The position numbers and the translations under genes are program-made. A DNA stretch of 64,000 bases from NCBI GenBank assembly GCA_945892755.1, contig CAMDDO010000005.1, positions 26,847-90,846 of the forward strand, read 5' to 3'. Positions 17,660 through 26,103 of the stretch are shown one piece after another (position 1 is the first letter of the stretch; the number at the start of each line of letters is the position of its first letter). The notes beneath the pieces were generated by a model, which saw only the letters and a program-made list of their open reading frames with translations, was not told the DNA's origin and made no database searches. The stretch comes from Rhizobium sp. Q54 (GTDB lineage: Bacteria; Pseudomonadota; Alphaproteobacteria; UBA828).

Positions 17660-18490
17660 TTACGACCGGGGAATCAAATTGCCGGCCCATCGACGCAGGC
17701 GCTGTGTCAGCGCCTCGTGGGTTGGCTCGCCGCGATAGAGGTCCGGATGCTCGAGCGTCGTCACCGCGCCCGGATCGGCGAGCCCGTGCTTCGCGAAGAA
17801 GACGATGAGGCGGCTGCGACCGGTCACATAGATCTGACCGCGCCAATCGCGAACGTCGGGGCCAAGTAGCCCAGCAACCGAGACGCGGCGCGCGCTCATC
17901 GGCTCGACCTTGACCTTTTCCATGGTCGGCAAACCGACGAGCTCGATGTTGACCACCGCGGGGCGATGATAGGGGTTGATCAACACAACCGATTCATCGG
18001 CATCCACCGCTGGATCGACCGCGCAACAGGGATAGCCGGCGCACCATGCGCCAAGCTCACGGACCTGATGGATGGTGACGGGATCGCCGAATTTGATCGC
18101 GTTGTCATTGAAAAACGTCTTGCGTTCCGGGCCGCTGAACAAGGTGTAGGTGGGGGCGGGCTGGTTGGTCGTGAACGCGCCCGGCGGCTCGACCGCGACG
18201 TCGACTTCCCAATAGGAAATCCGCGCGCCGCTGGCCCAATCGCTACGGCCGTCGTCCTCGATCGCGACCTCCCATTCCGATATCGATGGGCGGCCGTTGT
18301 CGAAAACGATCGTGGTCGCGCGTGAGCTGACCTCGACGCCATCTCGGCATAGCCGATGAAGCACGTTGACCGTCGCGGCCTGGGTCTTGAGGCGATCGCC
18401 AATGGTCGTGATCGGGAGCGAGTAATTCACCGTATAGCCCGGTGGCGGGCCAACGCCCACGACCGGCAACAAATAAGAGAATCCGGGCAC
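17660..18490 (-). CDS. Unknown beta-rich protein of the phosphonate operon
   Basis: 276 aa, GTG start at 18488-18490, 5 bp after the stop of the upstream gene. I do not recognise a family. The composition (many V, I, T, P and G in short alternating runs) suggests beta-sandwich structure; there are no signal peptide, membrane helices or classic catalytic motifs. A Cys-rich spot 'WCAGYPCCAVDP' lies near residue 150. The segment 'SVVLINPYHRPAVVNIELVG' and the later 'GRSRLIVFFAKHG' resemble in pattern the C-terminal region of the neighbouring BFD-fusion protein, so the two may share a domain. Likely cytosolic and functionally tied to phosphonate synthesis by operon position. Confidence 0.72.
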   Translation of the reverse strand: MPGFSYLLPVVGVGPPPGYTVNYSLPITTIGDRLKTQAATVNVLHRLCRDGVEVSSRATTIVFDNGRPSISEWEVAIEDDGRSDWASGARISYWEVDVAVEPPGAFTTNQPAPTYTLFSGPERKTFFNDNAIKFGDPVTIHQVRELGAWCAGYPCCAVDPAVDADESVVLINPYHRPAVVNIELVGLPTMEKVKVEPMSARRVSVAGLLGPDVRDWRGQIYVTGRSRLIVFFAKHGLADPGAVTTLEHPDLYRGEPTHEALTQRLRRWAGNLIPRS

Positions 18491-18495
18491 GACAC

Positions 18496-19539
18496 TCAGA
18501 TGTGATGCAGGGAAATGCGCGCCGGATCTCCGGCCGCAACGACGATGTGGGTGCGCAGGCGGCGGTCGGACTTGAGCTCGGCCACGATTGGTTTGCTTGA
18601 ATGGCGCTGCTCAAATGGCACCGCGAGCTCGATGAGCATGGCGCCGAGCGGCGCGATCGTGACCCGCCGAATCATCAGCTCGTCACCATCGCGCGTCGCC
18701 CGCACCTGGATCGACGCGGCCTCCGGCTCGCAATTCACCACGCTCAAATACTGGGTCTCGCCTTGGGGCCGCGCTACCGTTCGAAGGAACGCCGTGCGCC
18801 GGCCATTGCTTTGGGAATGAACGCAGCTGATCGAGCGCGTCGTTTTCACCGTGAAATGCGGACGGATCGAGCCGCGATAGCCGTTCCCAAGCGCCTTCAT
18901 CGAGACCCGGCACGAGCCGGTCGAAAGGCCTTCGCCATCGGTCCAAGGCGGAACCTCATGGTCAAGGCGCTCGCCCGGCGCGAGCGTCCGGGCGACGGAG
19001 CCCATGCTTCGACCGTCGGCGTCGCGCAAATCCAATTGAACGGCGAATCGCGGCGAATGCGCCCCGATCGCGCGTGAGGATGAATTCGAGACGCTGACGG
19101 TCGTGCTGATGCCTGCCCCCGCCAGCACGGGAACGATGCCACGCATGGGAATCACGGCGCGCGGTGACAAGCGGTCGAGCCAGGCGTAGAGAGTTCGCTT
19201 CGCATTCAGCCGGTCCGTACGTCGAGGGGCTGCCGTCGTGCCGATCCTTGTCATGGGTTGACGCGCAGCCTCGTCATAGGCGGCTTCCGCGTCGAGCAAA
19301 CATGACGTGCACTTCGTGCCTACGCCGGTCGCGCGGCAAAGGTCGTAAAACTGCTCCTCGGGCGCGCTCGAGACCGCGCGGCGGAACGCGTCATGCGTCA
19401 CCTTTTCGCACCAACAGAGAAACGCCTCGCGAGGCGTGCCCGAATGCGAGACCGGCGCGGCCGAGACATCCTCGACCCCACGGCCGCGAGTCTGGGCCGA
19501 TTTCTCCGTCTCGGACGGCGGTCGCGAAATCTCGCGCAT
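18496..19539 (-). CDS. BFD-type [2Fe-2S] domain fused to unknown beta-rich domain
   Basis: 347 aa from ATG 19539 (a TTG at 19548 is an alternative). Residues about 40-90 form a BFD-like ferredoxin domain: Cys42 and Cys44 in 'LCWCEKVTHDAF', then 'GVGTKCTSC' with Cys77 and Cys80, the CxC...CxxC set and GVGT signature of bacterioferritin-associated ferredoxin, NirB and NifU-central domains. Residues about 115-347 are a beta-rich region of no family I recognise. The iron-sulfur assignment comes from known family motifs; its role here is unknown. It lies second in the phosphonate operon, 93 bp after PEP mutase. No electron-transfer partner is visible in the operon. Confidence 0.75.
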   Translation of the reverse strand: MREISRPPSETEKSAQTRGRGVEDVSAAPVSHSGTPREAFLCWCEKVTHDAFRRAVSSAPEEQFYDLCRATGVGTKCTSCLLDAEAAYDEAARQPMTRIGTTAAPRRTDRLNAKRTLYAWLDRLSPRAVIPMRGIVPVLAGAGISTTVSVSNSSSRAIGAHSPRFAVQLDLRDADGRSMGSVARTLAPGERLDHEVPPWTDGEGLSTGSCRVSMKALGNGYRGSIRPHFTVKTTRSISCVHSQSNGRRTAFLRTVARPQGETQYLSVVNCEPEAASIQVRATRDGDELMIRRVTIAPLGAMLIELAVPFEQRHSSKPIVAELKSDRRLRTHIVVAAGDPARISLHHI

Positions 19540-19632
19540 TCGGTTCAATCTATCGAGCCTTCGACGATTCGGATTTCGAACGAACGCCGCACGCCACGAG
19601 GCAGCACCCGCGCCCCGAAAGGCGGCCGGACC

Positions 19633-21303
19633 CTACATCAGATTGCGTGCCTTGGCGAGGTCGAAGGCGTCGTCGACGTCAAGCCAATGGCCGGTGATGT
19701 AAAGCACCGAAACTGGAACGCCTTGCGCCATCAGGCGGGTCAGGAGATCGGGCAGGTCGGCACTGGCGATGCTGCCATCGGCACGCATGCGCGCGAGCTC
19801 GGCCTTGACCAGCGACGTGCCTCGATCGCTCAACTTGACCAGGCCGATGAACTCGCCATGGGTTTCGCTCGACGGCAGGTCGGGCGCGATCGCGACCAAT
19901 GGCGCCGGTCCCTCGTCGAGATAGCTGCCGGTAAACGCCCGCCCGCATTTGACCCGGTCGATCTGGCGGTCCGGCGCGCGATGGCCCGGGCTGTTCCAAC
20001 GCGCATCGGCGACCACCACGATATCGCCCTCGGCGCCGATCAGATCGTCGACGATATAGGGGCGGAACAGAATGTCGCCATAGCTCACGACGCAGTCGCC
20101 GTCGAGCGCTGCTTCCGCGCACGCCAGCGAGGCGACCTCGCCGGTCGCGGCGAACGCGTCATTGTCGACCGTCTTGATGTTGGCGAGGTCCACGGTCTCC
20201 TTGGCGAAGCCGCGCACGACGGTGATGTCGCGCACGCCGCTCTCGTTCAACGTGGCGACCAGCCGGCGCAGCAGCGGCTCGCCGCGCAAATCGATCATGC
20301 ACTTCGGCCGGTTCGCCGTGAGCGGGCCGAGTTTGGTACCTTGCGTCGCGGCCAGCACGATCGCGCGCGGTCTCTGCTGCTGCGGCGCGAGATAGCGACT
20401 TTCCGCCTGGGTCAGCTCGCTCTGGCCAACCAGATCAAAGACTTCCTTCACGCCGGCGATCTCGCCTTCGACCCCGATCAGGCCATGCTCCCGCATGATG
20501 CGGCTCGATACGGCGCGCATCGCGGTGATCGCGGCGCGCAAATTGTGGTTGGCCCAGATCACCATGTTGACGCTATTGGCCTCGAAGGCTTCGCTCGGCG
20601 TGCGGTAGTACATGGTCGGCACGATCACGACCGGCGAACGGCCCGCCCACTCGCGGCAGAAGGCGAAGATCTCGTCGGCGGTAGATTTTTTCGAGTGGAT
20701 CAGCACCGCGTCAGCCCCCGACCGGTGATAGGCCTCGGCGCGGCGCAGCGCTTCGTCGAGTCCCCAACCCGAAATCAGCGCTTCGATGCGCGCGACCAGC
20801 ACGAAGTCGGCGTCGGTCTGGCTATCCTTGCCGGCTTTGATGCGGCCGCAGAACTCGTCGATATCGGCCAAGGGCTGCGCCTCGCCGACGAAGGAATTCG
20901 TCTTCGGAAACAGCTTGTCCTCGATGCAGACGCCGGCGATCTGGCGTTGGCACAGCTTCCTCACCAGACGACGGACATTGTTGAAATTGCCATAGCCGGT
21001 ATCGCCATCGACCAGGATCGGGATCGTGGTCGCATCCGACATGAACTCGAGCTGGTCGAGCACCTGGGTCCAGGAGGCCTCATTGTTGTCGCGCACGCCG
21101 AGCGCCGCCGACATCGACAGGCCCGACGCCCAAATGCCCTTGAAGCCGGCCTCCTCGACGATTTTGGCCGACAGCCCGTTATGAGCCTCCATGAGGTAGG
21201 AGAGCGTGGGCGAAAACAGCTCGGCGCGGAGCCGGGCCGGCTTGGAGCGGGCGGGATCGGTTGCGGCATCCGGGGTGGGCTGCGCTCGGGAACGGGTCGC
21301 CAT
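19633..21303 (-). CDS. PEP mutase fused to CTP:phosphonate cytidylyltransferase-like domain
   Basis: 556 aa in two parts. Residues about 25-300 are phosphoenolpyruvate mutase: '[12 protein letters not shown]' (98-109) and the signature '[10 protein letters not shown]' (128-137), which separates true PEP mutases from isocitrate-lyase relatives. Residues about 312-556 are a nucleotidyltransferase with '[19 protein letters not shown]' and 'VVSYGDILF'. The mutase isomerises PEP to phosphonopyruvate, the entry to phosphonates. Fused cytidylyltransferases of the PntC type make CMP-2-aminoethylphosphonate for glycan or lipid decoration in other bacteria. First gene of the minus-strand operon. The nucleotidyl substrate (CTP and which phosphonate) is inference. 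Confidence 0.93.
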   Translation of the reverse strand: MATRSRAQPTPDAATDPARSKPARLRAELFSPTLSYLMEAHNGLSAKIVEEAGFKGIWASGLSMSAALGVRDNNEASWTQVLDQLEFMSDATTIPILVDGDTGYGNFNNVRRLVRKLCQRQIAGVCIEDKLFPKTNSFVGEAQPLADIDEFCGRIKAGKDSQTDADFVLVARIEALISGWGLDEALRRAEAYHRSGADAVLIHSKKSTADEIFAFCREWAGRSPVVIVPTMYYRTPSEAFEANSVNMVIWANHNLRAAITAMRAVSSRIMREHGLIGVEGEIAGVKEVFDLVGQSELTQAESRYLAPQQQRPRAIVLAATQGTKLGPLTANRPKCMIDLRGEPLLRRLVATLNESGVRDITVVRGFAKETVDLANIKTVDNDAFAATGEVASLACAEAALDGDCVVSYGDILFRPYIVDDLIGAEGDIVVVADARWNSPGHRAPDRQIDRVKCGRAFTGSYLDEGPAPLVAIAPDLPSSETHGEFIGLVKLSDRGTSLVKAELARMRADGSIASADLPDLLTRLMAQGVPVSVLYITGHWLDVDDAFDLAKARNLM

Positions 21304-21382
21304 CTAAGCCTCCACAAACAATCAACTTAGCACGCCTGTATCACGCCTGAGAACGGAGCGACCGATTGAGCCTAGGTTTTGG

Positions 21383-21399
21383 TGTTCACGAACTGAACA
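21383..21399. promoter_or_regulatory. Operator copy 1, TGTTC-N7-GAACA
   Basis: TGTTC at 21383-21387 and GAACA at 21395-21399 form an inverted repeat with a 7-base spacer. The same arms and spacer recur 34 bp downstream. The site lies in the 257-bp divergent region between the PEP mutase operon and the winged-helix regulator gene, so one protein could control both. The likely binder is the adjacent regulator (inference). Confidence 0.55.
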
Positions 21400-21412
21400 T
21401 TTCGCTTGACCC

Positions 21413-21437
21413 GCCATGTTCGAAAATTGAACATGGC
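21413..21437. promoter_or_regulatory. Operator copy 2, GCCATGTTC-N7-GAACATGGC
   Basis: A perfect 9-base inverted repeat with a 7-base AT-rich spacer, containing the same TGTTC-N7-GAACA core as the copy at 21383. A TTGACC (21406-21411) just upstream could be a plus-strand -35 box, which would put the -10 inside this repeat; the -10 match is poor. Such an arrangement would suit repression. Confidence 0.6.
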
Positions 21438-21560
21438 GATTGTCGCGCCGGAATCGGCCTTTGGCCGGCGCCGGCTGTTTTACGCACCGGGTGCGGTGCA
21501 CCCGGGAGGGCGGTAGCGTGGCCGGATTTCAAACCCGGCCCGGGCCGCGCACGATCTCTC

Positions 21561-22211
21561 ATGCCAAAATCCCGCGAAGAAGACATCATCCGAGACATCC
21601 TCGTCCGCATCGACGATTCGGCGGAGGTCAACCAGCGTGCGCTGTCCAAGGAGCTTGGCATCGCGCTCGGCATGACCAACGCCTATATGCGCCGCTGTGT
21701 TCGCAAGGGCTATATCAAGATTAGGCAGATTCCGCCCAATCGCTACGCCTATTACCTGACGCCCAAAGGCTTCACCGAGAAGACGCGGCTGACCGCGCAG
21801 TTTCTGTCTGATTCGTTCGGGTTCTTCCGCCGCGCGCGCGGGCAATATGGCGAACTCTATGCGACCTGCGTGGCGCAGGATTGGCGCCGCCTTGCGCTCG
21901 CGGGCATCAGCGAGCTCGGCGACGTTGCCGTGCTCTCGGCGCGCGGTCATCCGGTCGAGTTGGTTGGCATGATCGAGCCGATGCGGGCGGGCGAGCACTT
22001 TCTCGGGCTGCCGGTGATGTCGGAACCACAGGCGTTCCCGACGCTCGATGCGATACTGCTCACCTCGGTCGAACGCCCGCGCGAGACTCACGCTTGGCTC
22101 ACCTCGATCTTCCCGCCCGAGCGCGTGCTCGCGCCGAAGCTCTTGGGCCTGCATCGCGGCAATGGTGCGGCCGCAAAGTCCATTGGCGAACCGAAAGGCG
22201 ACAGCGCGTGA
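21561..22211 (+). CDS. Winged helix-turn-helix transcriptional regulator
   Basis: 216 aa. The first 75 residues form a winged HTH: 'VNQRALSKELGIALGMTNAYMRRC' region (helix-turn-helix) then a wing 'KIRQIPPNRYAYYLTPKGF', as in MarR-like regulators found at the head of polysaccharide loci. The C-terminal part (about 95-195) is a Rossmann-like alpha/beta region with 'DVAVLSARG' and 'DAILLTSVERP', possibly ligand-binding. First gene of a 15-gene plus-strand operon and next to the paired operators at 21383-21437. The last codons overlap the GTG of rfbB (GTGA). Probably controls this locus, perhaps also the divergent phosphonate operon. Confidence 0.83.
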   Translation: MPKSREEDIIRDILVRIDDSAEVNQRALSKELGIALGMTNAYMRRCVRKGYIKIRQIPPNRYAYYLTPKGFTEKTRLTAQFLSDSFGFFRRARGQYGELYATCVAQDWRRLALAGISELGDVAVLSARGHPVELVGMIEPMRAGEHFLGLPVMSEPQAFPTLDAILLTSVERPRETHAWLTSIFPPERVLAPKLLGLHRGNGAAAKSIGEPKGDSA

Positions 22212-23296
22212 GCGGCGGGTCCGAGCGCCTTTGCTTGCTCATCACCGGCGGCGCGGGTTTCATCGGTTCCAACCTGGTACGCCGGCTGGTCCGCGAGGGT
22301 CGCCACCTCATCGTCAATCTCGACAAACTGAGCTATGCCGGTAATCTCGATTCGCTGGTCGGGATCGAGGTCGCGCCCCTCTATCGCTTCGAGCACGCCG
22401 ACGTCGCGGACGGGCGCGCGGTCGCGCGCATCATGGAGCGTTATCGGCCGGATGCGCTGCTCAATCTTGCCGCCGAAACGCATGTCGACCGCTCGATCGA
22501 AGGGCCGCAGGATTTCATCCAGACCAATGTAGTCGGAACCACGATATTGCTCGACGCGGTTCGCGCCTATCTGCGTGGGCCGCGCGGCGTGCGGGCGAAT
22601 GCTGCGTTGGGCGATGGTGGCTTTCGTTTCCTTCAGGTCTCGACCGACGAAGTGTTTGGCGCGCTCGGCCCGGTCGGCCGTTTCTCGGCGGCGAGCCCCT
22701 ACAGGCCGAACTCGCCTTATGCCGCCAGCAAGGCTGCGGCCGACCATTTGGCGCGCGCTTTTGGCCGCACCTTTGGCTTACCGGCGATTGTCACCAACTG
22801 CACCAACAATTATGGCCCGCACCAATTTCCGGAGAAGCTGATTCCGCTCGCGATCCTAAAGGCGGAGAACGGGCGCGCCATCCCGGTCTATGGCGATGGT
22901 CTCCAGGTGCGCGACTGGCTCCATGTCGACGACCACGTGGACGGGCTTCTGGCAGCGCTCTTCAAGGGAGAACCGGGCGAAACCTACGTGTTCGGCGGTG
23001 AAGCCGAGCGCACCAATCTTGAGGTGGTCGAGCTGATTTGCACGATCATGGATCGGTGCCGCCCTGCCGGAGCGCCACATCGCCGGCTGATCGAACATGT
23101 CGACGATCGACCGGGCCACGATCGGCGCTATGCGATGGACATTCGTACCACCGTGGCGCGCCTCGGCTGGCGCCCGACGGCGCGATTCGAAGACGGCCTC
23201 GAGGCCACGGTGCGCTGGTATCTTGACAATCTCGCCTGGTGCCGTCGCGTACAGGACGGTTCCTATCGTGGCGAGCGGCTCGGGCTGCTGGCATGA
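22208..23296 (+). CDS. rfbB: dTDP-glucose 4,6-dehydratase
   Basis: 362 aa from a GTG that overlaps the regulator stop. Extended SDR with '[18 protein letters not shown]' (NAD site), '[15 protein letters not shown]', '[11 protein letters not shown]' with the catalytic Thr-Asp-Glu, '[15 protein letters not shown]' (YxxxK) and '[15 protein letters not shown]', all RmlB hallmarks. Converts dTDP-glucose to dTDP-4-keto-6-deoxyglucose. rfbA follows with an ATGA overlap. No rfbC or rfbD is in the window, so the product may feed another deoxysugar or use genes elsewhere. Confidence 0.96.
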   Translation: MSGGSERLCLLITGGAGFIGSNLVRRLVREGRHLIVNLDKLSYAGNLDSLVGIEVAPLYRFEHADVADGRAVARIMERYRPDALLNLAAETHVDRSIEGPQDFIQTNVVGTTILLDAVRAYLRGPRGVRANAALGDGGFRFLQVSTDEVFGALGPVGRFSAASPYRPNSPYAASKAAADHLARAFGRTFGLPAIVTNCTNNYGPHQFPEKLIPLAILKAENGRAIPVYGDGLQVRDWLHVDDHVDGLLAALFKGEPGETYVFGGEAERTNLEVVELICTIMDRCRPAGAPHRRLIEHVDDRPGHDRRYAMDIRTTVARLGWRPTARFEDGLEATVRWYLDNLAWCRRVQDGSYRGERLGLLA

Positions 23297-24231
23297 GCGC
23301 CACCAAGCGTAGAGGCATCGTTCTCGCCGGCGGCACCGGCTCACGCCTGCTGCCAACCACGCGCTCGATCTCCAAGCAGCTTCTGCCGGTTTACGACAAG
23401 CCGATGATCTATTACCCGCTCTCGGTCCTCATGCTCGCCGATATCACGGAAATCCTGATCATCACGCGGCCCGAGGAGCGCCACTTGTTCGAGCGCCTGC
23501 TTGGCGACGGTGCGCAATGGGGCCTGCGTCTCGACTATGCGACGCAAGACGCGCCGCGCGGCATCGCAGAGGCCTTCATCATCGGCGAGAAATTCCTCGA
23601 CGGTGCGCCTGTCGCCATGGTGCTCGGCGACAATATTTTCTATGGCGAAGGTCTCGGCCGGACCTTGCGCCGCGCCGGTCGCGCCGGCGATCCGGCGGCG
23701 ATTTTCGCCTACTACGTGCAGAATCCGCGCGACTATGGCGTGGTCGAATTCGACGCCGACGGCGCCGTGCGTTCGATCGAGGAGAAGCCGTCACAGCCGC
23801 GCTCGTCCTACGCGGTCACGGGGCTCTATTTCTATGACGAGCGGGCGCCGGCCATGGCGCGCGCGCTCAAGCCATCGGCGCGCGGCGAGATCGAGATCAC
23901 CGACCTGAACCGGCGCTATCTCGACGAGGGCGTCCTCAAGGTCCATGTGCTCGGGCGCGGCGCGGCCTGGCTCGATATGGGGACGCACGACTCCTTGCTC
24001 GAGGCCGGCAATTACGTCGCCACGATCGAGCGTCGCCAGGGCCTTAAGATCGCCTGCCCGGAGGAGATCGCGTTTCGTCGCGGCCTGATCGGGCTCGATC
24101 AGCTGCGCGCGTTGGCCGAGGCCATGGGTCAGACCGATTATGGCCGCTATCTCTTGGCGTTGACCGAGGAGAGCCGGACCTATTTGAGCGATGAGATCGA
24201 AGCTTCGCCGCGCTTCGTGAAGCCGCGATAG
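23293..24231 (+). CDS. rfbA: Glucose-1-phosphate thymidylyltransferase
   Basis: 312 aa. '[37 protein letters not shown]' region begins near residue 7 (nucleotide-binding loop and Lys), then '[14 protein letters not shown]' and '[17 protein letters not shown]'. Makes dTDP-glucose from glucose-1-phosphate and dTTP, feeding RfbB. Starts by ATGA overlap with rfbB. The next gene follows after 23 bp and appears to use an unusual start. Confidence 0.97.
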   Translation: MSATKRRGIVLAGGTGSRLLPTTRSISKQLLPVYDKPMIYYPLSVLMLADITEILIITRPEERHLFERLLGDGAQWGLRLDYATQDAPRGIAEAFIIGEKFLDGAPVAMVLGDNIFYGEGLGRTLRRAGRAGDPAAIFAYYVQNPRDYGVVEFDADGAVRSIEEKPSQPRSSYAVTGLYFYDERAPAMARALKPSARGEIEITDLNRRYLDEGVLKVHVLGRGAAWLDMGTHDSLLEAGNYVATIERRQGLKIACPEEIAFRRGLIGLDQLRALAEAMGQTDYGRYLLALTEESRTYLSDEIEASPRFVKPR

Positions 24232-24242
24232 GGCCGCCCGAC

Positions 24243-24246
24243 AGGA
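24243..24246 (+). promoter_or_regulatory. Ribosome binding site deciding an ATT start
   Basis: AGGA sits 8 bases before the ATT at 24255, ideal spacing. No ATG, GTG, TTG or CTG lies in frame between the frame-closing TGA at 24192 and the sulfotransferase nucleotide-binding motif, so this site supports ATT as the real start. Confidence 0.5.
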
Positions 24247-24254
24247 CTCCGACC

Positions 24255-25130
24255 ATTTCTCCGACACGCGACATTGAACGCTGGGTCTTCACCGCCTCGC
24301 CCGGCCGCAGCGGGCAGGGCACGCTTGCGGCGTTCCTTGCCACCCATGTTGAGGGGGCCCATGTCGCCTTCGAGGAACCCCAAGTGCGCCCGCTCTTGCC
24401 CGGCGCGCTCGGCGACCTTGAGCGCCATTTCAGGCGGCGCTTTATCGAGACCGACGAAATGCTCGGCCGCGGCCGCATCCTGGCGGCCGACGCGGCCGCC
24501 GACCATCGCTATATCGACCGCGTCGTGGCGCAACGATTGCACGTCATTCGTCGCGAGGCACGGCGCACAGGCGCGCGCCTCTACATCGACGTCAATAGCC
24601 GCTTCGTGCGCGGCCTGTGCTGGGGCTTCATGCGTGCCCTGCCGCGCCTATCACTGATCCGCCTGCTCCGCGATCCGGTTCTGGTGATGCGAAGCTACCT
24701 CAATCGGAGCAAGAGCTTCGCCAAGGAACATGTCTCGCCGAACGCGCCTAATAATCTTCTCCGGCTCGACCCATCGGGCTTTTCACCGGGAGAGTTCTAT
24801 CTATGGGCGTGGTGCGAGTGTTATTTGCGTTTCGATCAGTTCGCGGCGTTGCCGGTGGTCGATAAGGCCGTCGAGCTTCGTACGGAAGCCCTGAACGATG
24901 CGGCGAGCATGAACCGGTTCATGGACGCGCTCGATTTGCCGCATCGACCCGCCCGTGTCCTCGCGCCAAGCAACAGCAATCTCGGCCAAGGCTATGGGGC
25001 TACCCGGATCTCGGCCGACGATGTGCGCCTGCTGCATCGTTTCCTCGATCGATTGACGCCCGAGCTGCGCGCGCGCCTGCGCTATTTTGAGAGCTATGCA
25101 CCGCCCCAGCTCGGCGAGACTGCGTCATGA
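24255..25130 (+). CDS. Sulfotransferase-like protein, probable ATT start
   Basis: About 291 aa. The N-terminal strand-loop 'WVFTASPGRSGQGTLAAFL' (about residues 10-28) matches the PAPS 5'-phosphosulfate loop of sulfotransferases; 'LSLIRLLRDPVLVMRSYLNR' in the middle matches the 3'-phosphate-binding Arg/Ser region. Such enzymes transfer sulfate from PAPS to glycans. The first ordinary start is GTG at 24384, which would delete the PAPS loop, so I place the start at ATT 24255, preceded by AGGA at 8 bases. A start mutation or sequencing error is the alternative. Lies in the operon; the end overlaps the FkbM gene (ATGA). Substrate unknown. Confidence 0.72.
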   Translation: MSPTRDIERWVFTASPGRSGQGTLAAFLATHVEGAHVAFEEPQVRPLLPGALGDLERHFRRRFIETDEMLGRGRILAADAAADHRYIDRVVAQRLHVIRREARRTGARLYIDVNSRFVRGLCWGFMRALPRLSLIRLLRDPVLVMRSYLNRSKSFAKEHVSPNAPNNLLRLDPSGFSPGEFYLWAWCECYLRFDQFAALPVVDKAVELRTEALNDAASMNRFMDALDLPHRPARVLAPSNSNLGQGYGATRISADDVRLLHRFLDRLTPELRARLRYFESYAPPQLGETAS

Positions 25131-26101
25131 GCCCGCGCGATGCGCTCAAGGCGCGGGTGCGCCGCATCAGCCCTGGCTGGCGGCGCAGTCATGCCGCCTT
25201 GGTCGAGCATCTGAGCAAATTGGCCCCTCGGTTGAAATTTGGCGCGGACGACGATCCGGTTGCGCGGCTCGTCGACGAAGGCGTTTCGCTATTCGGCTTT
25301 TGGAGCGACGAGGCGGCGCTCGCCTTGCACGCGACGATGCCGTCCAAGCTCAGGGGGTTGATTCCCGCGCGCCATTTCCGCCTCGCGCACGATGTGTTGA
25401 CCCGCTTCGTCTATCCTCATATGCGCCCCGACCTCAAGCCAGGTGGCTATGCCCCGCCGCAAATGACGGGCTTCCACGGTCAGCACAAGGATGCCATCGC
25501 CGATTTCCCTGATGTCGCGGCGCGAAGTTTGTTGCTGGAGGCGTTCCAACCCAGACCGGGCGAAACGGTTCTCGATGGCGGCGCCTTCCTAGGATTTGGC
25601 GCCCTCGCCTTGAGGCCAGCGATCTTAGGCGGGCGCATTATCGCGGTAGAGGCCGCCGGCGCTTGTGTCCGTCTGCTGGAACGAAATATCACCGCCAATG
25701 GCGCGACGGGAGAAATCGTTCCTGTTCATGCCGCGCTGTGGTCGACGCCCGGCAGGCGCACGCTGAAACGCCAATTCGCGCAGGCGGCCAGCCTGATCGA
25801 CGAGATCGTGCCAGAGGGCGCCGATGAAACGGTCGAGGCCACGACTGTTGATCAGCTGGTTGAGCGCTTCGGGCTCGCGCGTCTCGACATGCTCTCTTTG
25901 ACCATCAATGGCGCCGAGATCGCCGCTCTTGAAGGGGCTGGCGAGACGCTCCGACGCTGGCGCCCGCGCGTCAGACTCGCCGGTTGGTACAAGATCGACG
26001 GTCAGCCGGTGGCGGCGCGCGCGGTCGAGTGTCTCGGAGCCGCCGGTTACCGAACCTTCGTCGGCCCGCGCGGCAATGTCCTGGGCTTGCCGTTGGCGTA
26101 G
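25127..26101 (+). CDS. FkbM-family methyltransferase
   Basis: 324 aa. The C-terminal two thirds carry the FkbM pattern: 'GETVLDGGAFLGFGALAL' (motif I), 'GRIIAVEAAGACVRLLERNI', 'VPVHAALWS', then 'VDQLVERFGLARLDMLSLTINGAE' near the end. FkbM enzymes O-methylate sugars and polyketides. The first 120 residues are a helical extension of unknown role. Starts in an ATGA overlap with the sulfotransferase-like gene; the next gene follows after 2 bp. Probably methylates a sugar of this polymer. Confidence 0.86.
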   Translation: MSPRDALKARVRRISPGWRRSHAALVEHLSKLAPRLKFGADDDPVARLVDEGVSLFGFWSDEAALALHATMPSKLRGLIPARHFRLAHDVLTRFVYPHMRPDLKPGGYAPPQMTGFHGQHKDAIADFPDVAARSLLLEAFQPRPGETVLDGGAFLGFGALALRPAILGGRIIAVEAAGACVRLLERNITANGATGEIVPVHAALWSTPGRRTLKRQFAQAASLIDEIVPEGADETVEATTVDQLVERFGLARLDMLSLTINGAEIAALEGAGETLRRWRPRVRLAGWYKIDGQPVAARAVECLGAAGYRTFVGPRGNVLGLPLA

Positions 26102-26103
26102 CC

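Noticed and set aside
18480..18500. Frameshift joining the BFD-fusion gene and the next unknown gene
   Set aside because: The first ends with a normal TGA and the second has its own GTG 5 bp later; both have coherent termini, so two genes are simpler.
19393..21330. Long plus-strand open frame (645 codons) opposite PEP mutase
   Set aside because: It is the antisense shadow of a high-GC gene: His/Arg/Gln-rich, no family motifs, while the minus strand has clear PEP mutase signatures.
21383..21437. LexA box reading of the operators
   Set aside because: Alphaproteobacterial LexA boxes are direct GTTC-N7-GTTC repeats; here the arms are inverted (TGTTC and GAACA).
24384..25130. Annotating the sulfotransferase-like gene from its first GTG
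   Set aside because: It would remove the PAPS loop that is clearly encoded in frame just upstream.
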